The notes beneath the pieces are model-generated. The model ran no database searches. It saw only the letters and a program-made list of their open reading frames with translations, and was not told where the DNA came from. 64,000 nt of DNA from Cyclobacteriaceae bacterium (GTDB lineage: Bacteria > Bacteroidota > Bacteroidia > Cytophagales > Cyclobacteriaceae), in assembly GCA_016787565.1 (NCBI GenBank), contig JAEUUG010000012.1, positions 434,001 to 498,000 on the forward strand, read 5' to 3'. The position numbers and the translations under genes are program-made. This document shows, piece by piece, positions 17,446-26,117 of the stretch; position 1 is the stretch's first letter; each line of letters starts with the position of its first letter.

Positions 17446-19350
17446 ATGAACATAGCCTTTAAGGGAAAGCATAAATCAATTCGCGAATTCGAGTGGATAG
17501 ACGTTCCAAAACTTGCCGTGGTTACAGGCCTAAATGGGTCTGGCAAAAGTCAACTGCTTGAGCTAGTTCACTCAGCCTATTCGCATGTATCGAGTGACAA
17601 GAATTCAAATGGAGTGTATAAGTCGACTGAATTCGAAATGAGGCTTGAGGGCATCTCGTTTCAGAGGCAAAGTGTACTTAATTGGCAATCCCGTGGAGGA
17701 CATTTTCAATTTGAACACTATAATTTTAGCTACAGCGACCTTGAAGAAACTGTTAACCTTATAATGCATTTGATCAATCCTCCAGCTAACGTTAAATCCA
17801 AGCCCGAGGAACAGGAAAGTAGCTACGAGTATAGTCAGCGGGGTTTTAATCGTGTTCGATATCTGATCGACCAAAAGAAAGATAGGATCATTACCGCACT
17901 ATCTGAACGAAGTGGAAAACAGAAATCAGAGCTATTAGAAGAAGACATACTATTCTACCTTCCCGAAGATATCATATTTGAAGACTATGATTTGATCAAT
18001 TCAGATTCATTGGATATGGTCTTTTACCTACATATGTATCGTAGAATTTCTCTTGAGGTAAATAACGAGGATGCATCTAAACTTGGACGTGCTCCATGGA
18101 CAATACTAAATGAGGTTTTAAATTCTGCTGGTTTACCCTATAGCTTCTCCCATCCGGACGAAAAGCCCATTCGTGCAATCTTCCGCAATCCCCTTAATCG
18201 AAATAGTAGCTATAAGTTCAAAATCAAGTTATTCAATCTACAGGGAGTTGAAATTGGACTAACAAATCTTTCTTCCGGTGAAAGGGTAATTCTCTCACTC
18301 GCGATGCTGCTGTATTATTTTCAGCACCGAGATGTTCGTTTGAACTTAATTGTACTTGATGAAATTGATGCTCATCTCCACCCATCTTTGACAAAGCAGT
18401 TCTTCGAGGTTGTCAACGAAAATATAATCAAAAACTATGGGGCGTCAGTCCTCATGGCGACTCATTCACCAAGTACTGTCGCGCTCGCTCCAGAGAGCAG
18501 TCTTTTTGCGATTGAAAAAGGCGAGGATACAACAATCATTACAAGTGTCACCAAAGATGCGGCTATTAATCTGCTAACTGCAGGCGTACCGTCCTTGAGT
18601 ATTAACTATGAAAATAGGCGTCAGATTTTCGTGGAGTCAAAATATGACGCTGAGTATTATGATACCCTATATCAGATTCTTCGAACCATGCTCCCCAACG
18701 GTGTGTCTCTGAATTTCATATCATCAGGCGTTAGTGGACGCGGCAATTGCGATCAAGTAATCTCAATCGTCAAAGAGCTTAATGGGTTTGGCAATAAATC
18801 AATTTTTGGGATTATCGACTGGGATAAAAAAAACTCTTCAACGAGGAACGTTCGTGTCTTAGGTGAAGGGAAACGATATAGCATTGAAAGTTATATTTTC
18901 GATCCGGCACTGATGGGATTCCTTTTGTGGCGAGAAAAAATATTGACAACAGAAGACTTCGGATTAGATTCTTCATACACGTACTTAGATTTTAAATCCC
19001 TGACATCAGATAAAGTTCAGCAGATCACTGATGTAGTGCTAGCTCGTATAAAATCAAAATTTGACGATATAAACGACAATACCATCTTCGTTGCCAAATA
19101 TCAAAATGGGCTATCGATAAATTTGCCAAACTGGTATTTACTAAATTATGGTCATGACCTACCCGATTTTTATTTGGATACCTTCCCTCAATTAAGAAGA
19201 TTTCATGGTGAGAATGGTTTACGAAAGGCTGTCATAAATAACACAATCCCAGATATTCCAGGTTTTGTACCGGCCGATTTAGTCGATTTCATGAAATACT
19301 TTCATGAAATCAGAATACATGATGACACACCAGTACAGGTTGACGTCTAA
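17446..19350 (+). CDS. AAA ATPase with C-terminal TOPRIM-like domain (OLD-like, probable defence gene)
   Basis: A 634-residue SMC/RecF-like ATPase. Walker A GLNGSGKS is at 28-35, a signature-like LSSGERVILSLAMLLYY follows around 276-292, and Walker B is LIVLDEIDAHLHP with Asp305/Glu306; ATHSPSTV is the His switch. A second region follows with Glu397 (FVESKYDAEYY), Asp458/Asp460 (GIIDWDKK) and RYSIESYIF (Glu481), the layout of a TOPRIM nuclease/DUF4435-like domain. ATPase-TOPRIM fusions of this kind include OLD nucleases and relatives of PARIS AriA/AriB, which act in anti-phage defence. No second gene accompanies it. Its position as sole cargo behind an integrase at a tRNA supports a defence role, but that is inference. 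Confidence 0.82.
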   Translation: MNIAFKGKHKSIREFEWIDVPKLAVVTGLNGSGKSQLLELVHSAYSHVSSDKNSNGVYKSTEFEMRLEGISFQRQSVLNWQSRGGHFQFEHYNFSYSDLEETVNLIMHLINPPANVKSKPEEQESSYEYSQRGFNRVRYLIDQKKDRIITALSERSGKQKSELLEEDILFYLPEDIIFEDYDLINSDSLDMVFYLHMYRRISLEVNNEDASKLGRAPWTILNEVLNSAGLPYSFSHPDEKPIRAIFRNPLNRNSSYKFKIKLFNLQGVEIGLTNLSSGERVILSLAMLLYYFQHRDVRLNLIVLDEIDAHLHPSLTKQFFEVVNENIIKNYGASVLMATHSPSTVALAPESSLFAIEKGEDTTIITSVTKDAAINLLTAGVPSLSINYENRRQIFVESKYDAEYYDTLYQILRTMLPNGVSLNFISSGVSGRGNCDQVISIVKELNGFGNKSIFGIIDWDKKNSSTRNVRVLGEGKRYSIESYIFDPALMGFLLWREKILTTEDFGLDSSYTYLDFKSLTSDKVQQITDVVLARIKSKFDDINDNTIFVAKYQNGLSINLPNWYLLNYGHDLPDFYLDTFPQLRRFHGENGLRKAVINNTIPDIPGFVPADLVDFMKYFHEIRIHDDTPVQVDV

Positions 19351-19357
19351 TCATCAA

Positions 19358-20380
19358 TTAAGAATTTCCTTTGACTCGTGGAGTGACTTCTTTTCCAATC
19401 AACTCAATTGACTTCATTAACTGCTCATGTGTCAACCCAGCGTTGTCCATTTGAAACGTGAAACGGTCTACGCCTCCCAATGCTTCACTATGCCGAAGCA
19501 ACTTATCTGCAACTTGCTGTGGCCCGCCTAATACAAGAACTCCTCTAGGTGCCACAAGCGTATTGAATTGTCCTTTTGTTACCGGTGGCCAACCACGCTC
19601 CTTGCCTAGCTTCGTCCATAGTTCAGCGTAACCAGGATAGTATTCGGAAATTGCCTGTTCATTTGTCTCAGCAACATATCCAGGTGAATGCAACCCAACT
19701 TTCAATTGCTCGGGTTTAAATCCTGCTTTGTCACCTGCTTCCCTGTACATATCAATTAGTGGACGGAAGCGATGTGTCTCTCCACCAATTACTGCCACCA
19801 TCAATGGAAGTCCAAGTGAACCTGCACGAGCAAAAGAAGCCGGTGTTCCTCCAACCCCTAACCAAACAGGAAGCTTCTCTTGTAGTGGCCTTGGATAAAC
19901 AGGAAGATTATCCATGGCTGGTCTGAACTTGCCAGACCAAGTAACAAATTCCTGGTCTCTCACCTTTAGTAACAGGTCAAGCTTCTCTTTGAATAAGGCA
20001 TCATAGTCGTTAAGGCTAAAACCAAAAAGAGGATAGGCTTCTACTGAAGAGCCTCTTCCAACCACCATTTCTGCACGACCTTTAGAAACCAAATCCAACG
20101 TGGCAAATTGTTGATACACGCGGACAGGATCTGCCACACTAAGTACAGTCACAGCACTGGTCAGTCGAATTCGCTTTGTCCTTGACGCTGCAGCCGCAAG
20201 AATAACCGCAGTAGCTGAATCTAAAAATTCTTTCCTATGATGCTCTCCAATGCCGAACACATCCAAGCCAACTTCATCTGCGAATGCAATTCTGTCTAAC
20301 AGTTGTTCCATCGCGTCAACACCTTGAAGTGAATTGCTACCATACATCGCAGATGCAAAACTATCTATACCTATTTCCAT
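19358..20380 (-). CDS. LLM class flavin-dependent oxidoreductase
   Basis: A luciferase-like monooxygenase family protein, 340 residues. Features include EVGLDVFGIGEHHRKEFLDSA (34-54), ASRTKRIRLTSAVTVLS and the GRAEMVVGRGSSVEAYPLFG segment, all typical of FMN- or F420-using members. The substrate is unknown. It is the last gene of the seven-gene minus-strand unit that starts at 24350, 50 bases after the VOC gene. Its stop lies 7 bases from the convergent stop of the AAA-ATPase gene. Confidence 0.92.
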   Translation of the reverse strand: MEIGIDSFASAMYGSNSLQGVDAMEQLLDRIAFADEVGLDVFGIGEHHRKEFLDSATAVILAAAASRTKRIRLTSAVTVLSVADPVRVYQQFATLDLVSKGRAEMVVGRGSSVEAYPLFGFSLNDYDALFKEKLDLLLKVRDQEFVTWSGKFRPAMDNLPVYPRPLQEKLPVWLGVGGTPASFARAGSLGLPLMVAVIGGETHRFRPLIDMYREAGDKAGFKPEQLKVGLHSPGYVAETNEQAISEYYPGYAELWTKLGKERGWPPVTKGQFNTLVAPRGVLVLGGPQQVADKLLRHSEALGGVDRFTFQMDNAGLTHEQLMKSIELIGKEVTPRVKGNS

Positions 20381-20430
20381 GTATTTGATTCCTTATTGTT
20401 GCTAAAGTTCCCTGATAATATCATAACGTC

Positions 20431-20919
20431 TCAAGAAAGCTCCGAAAGGAGATTTGTTAGATCCAGTGTTCTTGTGTACATCTGAAGAGAACCATCAGAA
20501 TGTTTTGGCCATAAATCTTGCGGACGATCCCAGCACAACTCAACGCCATTATCATCAGGATCGTTCAAGTATAATGCTTCCGAAACACCATGATCAGATG
20601 CACCTGTAAGCATGTGACCTGCATCAAGTACTCGTTTATATACTACGGCAAGATCTTTTCTGGTTGGATACAGTATTGCAGTATGAAATAATCCCGTATT
20701 GTATTTATTCGCTGGAGGAGCGTCTTTACTAAACCACGTATTTAGTCCGATGTGGTGATGGTATCCGCCTGCAGAAATAAATGCCGCTTGATCACGGTAG
20801 GTCGTGGTCAATTGAAAGCCAAGGACACCACAATAGAAATCCAGCGAGCTTTGAATGTTAGAAACTTTAAGGTGCACATGACCAATACGTGTTAATGCTG
20901 GTGCGATATAACTTTCCAT
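20431..20919 (-). CDS. VOC family protein (glyoxalase/extradiol dioxygenase-like)
   Basis: A 162-residue metal-dependent vicinal-oxygen-chelate protein with two beta-alpha-beta-beta-beta modules. IGHVHLKVSNIQSSLDFYCGVLGF opens the first. LFHTAILYPTRKDL opens the second, and NDPDDNGVELCWDR supplies the terminal Glu ligand. The pattern is closest to CatE/YfiE-like proteins, sometimes labelled catechol-2,3-dioxygenase, but substrate is not evident. It lies 14 bases after the pirin gene in the stress-type operon. Confidence 0.9.
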   Translation of the reverse strand: MESYIAPALTRIGHVHLKVSNIQSSLDFYCGVLGFQLTTTYRDQAAFISAGGYHHHIGLNTWFSKDAPPANKYNTGLFHTAILYPTRKDLAVVYKRVLDAGHMLTGASDHGVSEALYLNDPDDNGVELCWDRPQDLWPKHSDGSLQMYTRTLDLTNLLSELS

Positions 20920-20933
20920 ATTTTTGCGAGTAT

Positions 20934-21854
20934 CTAAGAGAAAGCTGGAGGTGAAGGACTTCCAGATGGACGTGAGTTAAATCGTTCTTCAGGCAATGGA
21001 ATAAATTCGTGATTATCCGTTGGAGGCAATACAATTCTGCCTTCTTTCCAGTCTGCTTTCGCTTGATCGATTCGCTCTTTGCGTGAAGAGACAAAATTCC
21101 ACCAGATAAAACGCTCACCAAGCGGTTCACCTCCAAGTAGCATAAGCGTAGTGGATTCTATTGCTCGAATAGATGGTTCGCTATCTTTTATGAAGACAAG
21201 CATTTGACCAACGCCATACTGGCGACCTGAAAACTCAATCGACCCATGCACCACATACACAGCACGTTCACTGTATTCCTTCGGCAGGTTTATTTTAGCA
21301 TCCTTATCCAAAAATACGTGGATATAGAAAAGTGGCGAGTGTGTCTTAACAGTACTGTTCAAACCATAGGCATTCCCGGCTATCAATCGCATCCAGACTC
21401 CTTTATCCGTAAATACCTGAAGTTGATCTTTCTTATAGTTAACAAAGGTTGGGTCCGATTCTTCGTGTCTCTCCGGTAACGCAACCCATGTTTGGATCAT
21501 CTCGAAACCACCAGCCGCAAGTACATTTGGATCTTCAAAGCGTTCAGAGTGAGCGATACCTTTTCCTGCCGTCATCCAATTCACTTCACCAGGTTCGATC
21601 ACTTGTTCAACTCCCAGGCTATCACGATGCGTTACTTTTCCTCCAAACAAATAACTCACCGTTGACAATCCAATGTGAGGATGTGGCAATACATCTAAAT
21701 TTTGTCGTGACGAAGGATCTATTTTGACAGGCCCACCATGATCCATGAAGATGAAAGGTCCAACCATGCGCTTTTGCCGAAATGGTAATATTCTGCGCAC
21801 GTCCATGCCAGGAGCAATGGATGCACTTCGAGCTTCTATAACAATATCAAGCAT
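20934..21854 (-). CDS. Pirin family protein
   Basis: A bicupin iron protein of 306 residues. The metal site is visible in PHPHIGLSTVSYLF, VTHRDS and GIAHSERF in the N-terminal cupin, and the C-terminal pirin domain follows from about residue 180 (LNSTVKTHSPLFYIHVFLDKD begins near it). Some homologues have quercetin 2,3-dioxygenase activity and others act as redox sensors; the role here is unknown. It sits between the PepSY-like gene (27 bases) and the VOC gene (14 bases). Confidence 0.93.
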   Translation of the reverse strand: MLDIVIEARSASIAPGMDVRRILPFRQKRMVGPFIFMDHGGPVKIDPSSRQNLDVLPHPHIGLSTVSYLFGGKVTHRDSLGVEQVIEPGEVNWMTAGKGIAHSERFEDPNVLAAGGFEMIQTWVALPERHEESDPTFVNYKKDQLQVFTDKGVWMRLIAGNAYGLNSTVKTHSPLFYIHVFLDKDAKINLPKEYSERAVYVVHGSIEFSGRQYGVGQMLVFIKDSEPSIRAIESTTLMLLGGEPLGERFIWWNFVSSRKERIDQAKADWKEGRIVLPPTDNHEFIPLPEERFNSRPSGSPSPPAFS

Positions 21855-21881
21855 GGATTATTAAGGCTACTAATGATTTAA

Positions 21882-22307
21882 TTACTCTTTCATCACAAGT
21901 TTTCCCTGTGCATTCAACTCAATTACTTTCTTCTCGGTGCTATTCTTTATCTCAATGCGATACCACTCTTCCGTGCCTTCAACAATCTTGTCGGTATCAT
22001 GTACTGTAAAACCACTAAAATCCTTATTTAATGTCTGAATCACTGCCGCAGGCAACAGCTTTTTATCGATTTCATAACGATGCTTGATCACCTTACCGTT
22101 CTGATTGTACCAAAGATGATGCTTGACTTCGTCAACTTTAAATTCAACTTTGAAACTTTCCTTCTTCTTCTCCCATTTAACCTTTGATGCTGTTGGATTT
22201 GAATCTTTGAATTCCTTGAGTACTGGAAGCGGAATTTCGCTCTCCTGTCCAAAGACGGATGTTGTCAGCACAAGGCTTAGGATTACAATACCAACAAATC
22301 TTTTCAT
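21882..22307 (-). CDS. PepSY-like (DUF2874) secreted protein
   Basis: A 141-residue protein with a signal peptide ending at SVFGQ. Two PepSY-like beta/alpha repeats follow: VLKEFKDSNPTASKVKWEKKK..VEFKVDEVKHHLWYNQNGKVIKHRYE, and then TLNKDFSGFTVHDTDKI..WYRIEIKN. Members are periplasmic and of unknown function. The start is 5 bases after the stop of the UspA gene, so it is surely cotranscribed with it. Confidence 0.85.
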   Translation of the reverse strand: MKRFVGIVILSLVLTTSVFGQESEIPLPVLKEFKDSNPTASKVKWEKKKESFKVEFKVDEVKHHLWYNQNGKVIKHRYEIDKKLLPAAVIQTLNKDFSGFTVHDTDKIVEGTEEWYRIEIKNSTEKKVIELNAQGKLVMKE

Positions 22308-22312
22308 GCTTT

Positions 22313-23161
22313 TTATCTGGTTAAATAAGTTAGAACAGGGCGCGAAGAGTGATTGTTCAGGTCATCGGATATTTTTCCTGTAAGTACCCGTACGAAATTG
22401 TGCTGGCTATGAGTTGCCAGTCCGATCAAGTCCGCGTTTACCTGGTCTGCAAAATGCAAAATTCCTTCTTCTTCAGTAGTATCACTGAAACTATTCAATG
22501 TGTAATTGGACAACTTTAGTTTCTCAGCAAACGCTTGCATCGCTGTTTTAATCTGTCTATCGGGAAGGAAGTTAGACGGTGTGTTGACGCGTACCAGATG
22601 AATGGTGGATTTATATAACTCCTGAGCAACCTGGAGTACTTTGGAAAAGCCTAAATCACTTTGATCAATGGAAGTAGCATAGACAATATTGCGGAATTCA
22701 TGTCCTCGCGGCTTTTCATGAACCGTGAGCACCGGAGATTTCGAATGTCTAATCACCTTCTCGGTATTCGACCCAATAAAAAAGTTGTGAAAACGTGAGT
22801 GTCCATAAGTGCCCATCACCACTAAATCAACTTCATGTTCTGCAATTATTGTACTTATCCCATGAAAGGCATTTCCGAAGCGGAGTTCCGTGGAGACGAT
22901 GCTCGACTTTGCACTTAGCTCAGCCTGAAGTTTCTTCAGTTCGGACTGTGCTTTTCGAATCAGATGTAGAGTAAACAAACGCTCTTCCCAATCCTGCGAG
23001 AGTTCCCACTCTCCAGCGGTACTAAACGATTGCTTGATGGGTTCTTCAACAATATGCAAGAGGACTAGTTCAGCATTTGCACGGCTGGCAATGTCTACTC
23101 CAACCTCCATCGCCCAATTGCTCGGCTCCTCAAAGTCAATAGGTACAAGTATTTTCTTCAT
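22313..23161 (-). CDS. Universal stress protein, tandem UspA domains
   Basis: A 282-residue cytoplasmic protein with two Usp domains. The first (1-145) has ILVPIDFEEPSNWAMEVG and the ATP-binding GTYGHSRFHNFFIGSNTEKV. The second (about 150-280) has a degenerate nucleotide loop, LATHSQHNFVRVLTGK. Tandem Usp proteins of this type respond to starvation, oxygen or redox stress. It lies in a seven-gene operon with other stress-linked families. Confidence 0.94.
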   Translation of the reverse strand: MKKILVPIDFEEPSNWAMEVGVDIASRANAELVLLHIVEEPIKQSFSTAGEWELSQDWEERLFTLHLIRKAQSELKKLQAELSAKSSIVSTELRFGNAFHGISTIIAEHEVDLVVMGTYGHSRFHNFFIGSNTEKVIRHSKSPVLTVHEKPRGHEFRNIVYATSIDQSDLGFSKVLQVAQELYKSTIHLVRVNTPSNFLPDRQIKTAMQAFAEKLKLSNYTLNSFSDTTEEEGILHFADQVNADLIGLATHSQHNFVRVLTGKISDDLNNHSSRPVLTYLTR

Positions 23162-23178
23162 AGTTATAGAGTTTTAGA

Positions 23179-23694
23179 CTAATGATTATCAATAGGCATC
23201 AACGGTGATGCTTCCACCATCGGAACCATTTCACCTATAAACGGAATCTGGCTTTGCGTCTGTAGTCTGACAATGTTTTGCAAGTAAGTTTCCATTTGCA
23301 TGAATTGCGCTGCCTTAATAGCAGAGACTTTCTTTTTTAATATGGTGTAGTAGCGTTGATGAAGTTTTTGCACTGCCAGATCATTTTTAAAGCAACGCTG
23401 TGCGATATTATCTGCACTCTTTTCATTTAGCTGCGAATAGCTTATAGCATAGTCTCGAATGATAGCAAGTCGCTCCAGTCCGAGCGCACTGCGTTCCTTT
23501 TCATATTTATCATACAACATCCAAAATGTTGTGATGTCATTGGACTGCAATTGCATGGCCTGTTCAACAAGCTTTCTCTTTTGAAGTGAATACATATTCT
23601 CAACCAATTGTATCTCCTGTTGGAAGGATTGCGACTTGGCCGAGAAACAGTATAAGACGAGTACTAGACCAAGAATGTATTTCATTTTGTTCAT
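23179..23694 (-). CDS. Conserved periplasmic helical protein of unknown function
   Basis: A 171-residue protein with a signal peptide (ending at FSAKSQ), then an almost entirely helical body: WMLYDKYEKERSALGLERLAIIRDYA, then KLHQRYYTILKKKVSAIKAAQFMQMETYLQNIVR, ending with IPFIGE. The helical pattern is reminiscent of Spy/CpxP-type periplasmic chaperones and is found widely in Bacteroidetes, but no function is established. It lies 17 bases upstream of the UspA gene. Confidence 0.75.
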   Translation of the reverse strand: MNKMKYILGLVLVLYCFSAKSQSFQQEIQLVENMYSLQKRKLVEQAMQLQSNDITTFWMLYDKYEKERSALGLERLAIIRDYAISYSQLNEKSADNIAQRCFKNDLAVQKLHQRYYTILKKKVSAIKAAQFMQMETYLQNIVRLQTQSQIPFIGEMVPMVEASPLMPIDNH

Positions 23695-23726
23695 TTGGTT
23701 AAGTTTGATTGTTTTTGATGAGGGAA

Positions 23727-24350
23727 CTAAGCAGCTATGTTTTCTTCTTGTGTCACCTGCTTAAGCCATTTCAAATTCTCTTCTTTTATTTTTCCACGTT
23801 TGCTATGTGCATAGGTGGTGAAAAAGTAATGCCCTTCCATGAATTCAAGTTCATTGCGATGCCACGTTTTCTTACTGATCTTGTTACCTGTTAACTCTTC
23901 TGTTTCAAGCCGGAGTTTTTCGGTCTGTTTGCGAAAGTCCTTCGACCCCAAATAGGTATATAAGTCAGCATCGCAGAGAATCTGTTCTACTAATGTAGTT
24001 GGATGCTGAGGTACAGCTGCCGCTAGAATTGCTTTGTCCACGCCCTCTATGATTGCAGAATCTGCGTCAATAAAAGTTAGAAAGGCGATCGCCTTTCGGG
24101 CACTAATGTGATGTGCCTCTTTCGAATTTGTCAAGTAACCAATATCGTGAAACCAGGCAGCGATGAGTAGTATGGCTCGGTCTTGTTCTTTCAGCTTCAC
24201 CTGACGCGCTATCTTTTTAGCGACTTTAACAACCGATATGGTATGATCGATGTTATGATATTTGTTCGCCTCACCTTGTCTGCATTTATAAAATGCTTTG
24301 ACACACGATTTGACTTGCTTGATGAGTTTGCTTGATCCTTTCATAATCAT
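23727..24350 (-). CDS. HD domain-containing hydrolase
   Basis: A 207-residue metal-dependent phosphohydrolase-like protein. The HD-superfamily ligands are in NKYHNIDHTISV, the paired His-Asp in AAWFHDIGY, the His in AHHISARKA and the distal Asp in LCDADLYTYLG. Many relatives are nucleotide or (p)ppGpp-type hydrolases, but this short form is unassigned. It is the first gene of the minus-strand seven-gene unit and diverges from the gene at 24533, sharing a 182-base intergenic region. Confidence 0.88.
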   Translation of the reverse strand: MIMKGSSKLIKQVKSCVKAFYKCRQGEANKYHNIDHTISVVKVAKKIARQVKLKEQDRAILLIAAWFHDIGYLTNSKEAHHISARKAIAFLTFIDADSAIIEGVDKAILAAAVPQHPTTLVEQILCDADLYTYLGSKDFRKQTEKLRLETEELTGNKISKKTWHRNELEFMEGHYFFTTYAHSKRGKIKEENLKWLKQVTQEENIAA

Positions 24351-24532
24351 AGATTATCTTATGACAAAGCTATTGCAGCCATCCTCCATTTTCTTTGCCT
24401 GAATCATCGAATGAATTATATAAATTGAATAAATTCACTAGAACAAAACCAGTCATTTGACAATGCTATAATGAATTTGTCCATCGTCTTCGGGCAGAAC
24501 CGTTTCGATCTTAGAGCTTTCAAGTAAGACAA

Positions 24533-24862
24533 ATGGAAACCTTAGAAATGAATCGCGCTTCAGTGGTTGCTAACCCGAAAATCGAAGACACAATCTATGT
24601 CGCTAAATTTGACACCGGAATCATCGGCATCAAAGTATGCGCAGACGGAACGATTGACTACAGATCAACGGTAGCCGGAGTTACTGATGACAACTCAAGC
24701 CATGCATCCACGGTAAAGGTCCGTTCTGGATTATACATCGTTTCATGGCAATCTGTTAATACAACCACATACGCTTTGGTATTGGATCTGGAGAATCAAA
24801 TAGCGTTTTGTAGTTTAACACTTCCTGACAAGCAGGTTATCAACCTCGCTGGAGTGATTTAG
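24533..24862 (+). CDS. Small protein of unknown function, possibly MoaF-like barrel
   Basis: A 109-residue protein with no signal peptide or membrane helix. The pattern of alternating hydrophobic strands (FDTGIIGIKVCADGTIDYRST, then VRSGLYIVSWQSVNTTTYALVLDLENQIAFCS) resembles the MoaF-related small beta barrels, though that match is weak. It is transcribed divergently from the stress operon and is convergent with the ferredoxin-cyclase gene. Confidence 0.6.
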   Translation: METLEMNRASVVANPKIEDTIYVAKFDTGIIGIKVCADGTIDYRSTVAGVTDDNSSHASTVKVRSGLYIVSWQSVNTTTYALVLDLENQIAFCSLTLPDKQVINLAGVI

Positions 24863-24899
24863 ATATGCGTTAGCTAATGCCTACGCAATTCGAAAATAG

Positions 24900-25835
24900 T
24901 CAATTGATTGTAACAGAACTGTATGGCTTCCCCAGAAAATGAACCTTATAGGGGCGAGAAATACCCTTAAGAAAAACGGAATGACTTTCCGTCTTGGGGC
25001 GGATCGTCAGTTGCTCCATCACTTCGTCAGAAACGATAAACGAATTGTTTAACACCTTGGTAATACCCTGAAGTCGTGCTGTAGCATTTACGCCCAATCC
25101 CATCACGCTTTTTTTGGAGATTCCAGGTAGGACAATATTTCCAACAATGACTTTATCGGCATGAACTCCAATACCCACTTCAAATGGAGTCTTATAAAGT
25201 TGGCCATACTTGATATTGAATTCATCCAGCATTTCAAGTATGGTATGCCCGGCAGCTATTGCCGACTCTGCAGGTTCCAACAAATCATCATCATTAAATA
25301 CAACGAACAGCTCATCACCGGCAGTTTCAATTATCTCTCCGCCAAACTTAGTAACGGCTTGTGCGAACAACGTTAGCAATTTTCGGACAATATAAATGAC
25401 ATCAAAGGGCAGATAGGTCTCAACGAAGATGGTGAAGTTTCGGATATCTATAAAAAGCATTACCAATTCCTTCTCCTCACCGATAGGCTTGATGAGGACA
25501 GCACCAGGAACATCTTCATCAAGCTCGACAATTTCCTCTACTTGCTCTTGGTCGCGTACAAGTCGTTCAACTCGGACGTTTCCTGAAATTACTTTCGTTT
25601 GACAAGCCAGTCGTACACTGCAGGGCAACTTGACTTCATCACGTAACTTAACTTCGATTTGATTGGGTGTACTCAGGTTCTGCGCTCCCTCTAACACCAT
25701 CACACGGCAAGTAGAGCATTTGGCCTGCCCTCCGCATGCATGGAAATGAGGAATTCCTGCACGAAGCGATGCTTCGAGTATCGATTGCTCTGCATCGATG
25801 TGGATTTCCTTCTCACCTGAGAAATCAATTGTCAT
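24900..25835 (-). CDS. Adenylate/guanylate cyclase with N-terminal 2Fe-2S ferredoxin domain
   Basis: A 311-residue fusion. Residues 1-90 are a plant-type [2Fe-2S] ferredoxin with ligands Cys34, Cys40, Cys43 and Cys78. Residues 120-300 are a class III nucleotide cyclase: metal Asp130 in LFIDIRNFT and Asp174 in ETAGDELFVVF, with NATARLQ providing the late Asn/Arg. No membrane segment is present, so it is cytosolic. The architecture suggests that cluster redox state controls cyclic nucleotide synthesis. It is 32 bases downstream of a mini-ferredoxin gene and probably in the same operon as the alpha/beta hydrolase. The nucleotide made (cAMP or cGMP) cannot be decided by eye. Confidence 0.92.
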   Translation of the reverse strand: MTIDFSGEKEIHIDAEQSILEASLRAGIPHFHACGGQAKCSTCRVMVLEGAQNLSTPNQIEVKLRDEVKLPCSVRLACQTKVISGNVRVERLVRDQEQVEEIVELDEDVPGAVLIKPIGEEKELVMLFIDIRNFTIFVETYLPFDVIYIVRKLLTLFAQAVTKFGGEIIETAGDELFVVFNDDDLLEPAESAIAAGHTILEMLDEFNIKYGQLYKTPFEVGIGVHADKVIVGNIVLPGISKKSVMGLGVNATARLQGITKVLNNSFIVSDEVMEQLTIRPKTESHSVFLKGISRPYKVHFLGKPYSSVTIN

Positions 25836-25867
25836 AATTGAATTACATTATTTACCTGGTAAAGATT

Positions 25868-26083
25868 TTAACGTACCAATGACAGCGCTCCCGAAGGACA
25901 TTGATCTACTGTATCGCTTATCTCTTTGGTACTCCCAAATTCTAATCTCACCCAAGGTTGTTCAAGCGGCCGAAATACTTGCGCAAGGTTTCGAATGCAA
26001 TTCGCAGAATGAACGCACTTACGTGGCTGCCATATCACAGTAACTTCACCATTGGAATATTCTTTTTTAATGTTACGACTCAT
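25868..26083 (-). CDS. Divergent mono-cluster (4Fe-4S) protein
   Basis: A 71-residue protein of the Fer4_19 type: RKCVHSANCIRNLAQVF, then PWVRLE, then QCPSGALSL. Ligands Cys23, Cys29 and Cys62 are the three found in the family. These small iron-sulfur proteins are common in Bacteroidetes and of uncertain role. It sits between the alpha/beta hydrolase (34 bases) and the ferredoxin-cyclase (32 bases), which invites the idea of an electron or cluster partner for the cyclase. Confidence 0.9.
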   Translation of the reverse strand: MSRNIKKEYSNGEVTVIWQPRKCVHSANCIRNLAQVFRPLEQPWVRLEFGSTKEISDTVDQCPSGALSLVR

Positions 26084-26117
26084 TTAGCTGACAACTAATT
26101 CGTTTTTTATTGATCGC

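Larger units (their letters stand above)
15814..19350. mobile_element. Putative small tRNA-Lys-integrated element (integrase plus one cargo gene)
   Basis: A tyrosine integrase begins about 250 bases past the 3' end of tRNA-Lys and reads away from it, followed by a single AAA-ATPase/TOPRIM gene. The downstream genes (from 19358) are convergent metabolic genes. I did not find a second copy of the tRNA 3' end that would mark the right end, so the right boundary given here is only the end of the cargo gene. The cargo gene looks more AT-rich than its neighbours by eye. Confidence 0.55.

Noticed and set aside
15791..19400. A right-end att repeat of the tRNA-Lys 3' end
   Set aside because: I looked for a second copy of the tRNA 3' segment and saw none in the window by eye; an imperfect copy may have been missed.
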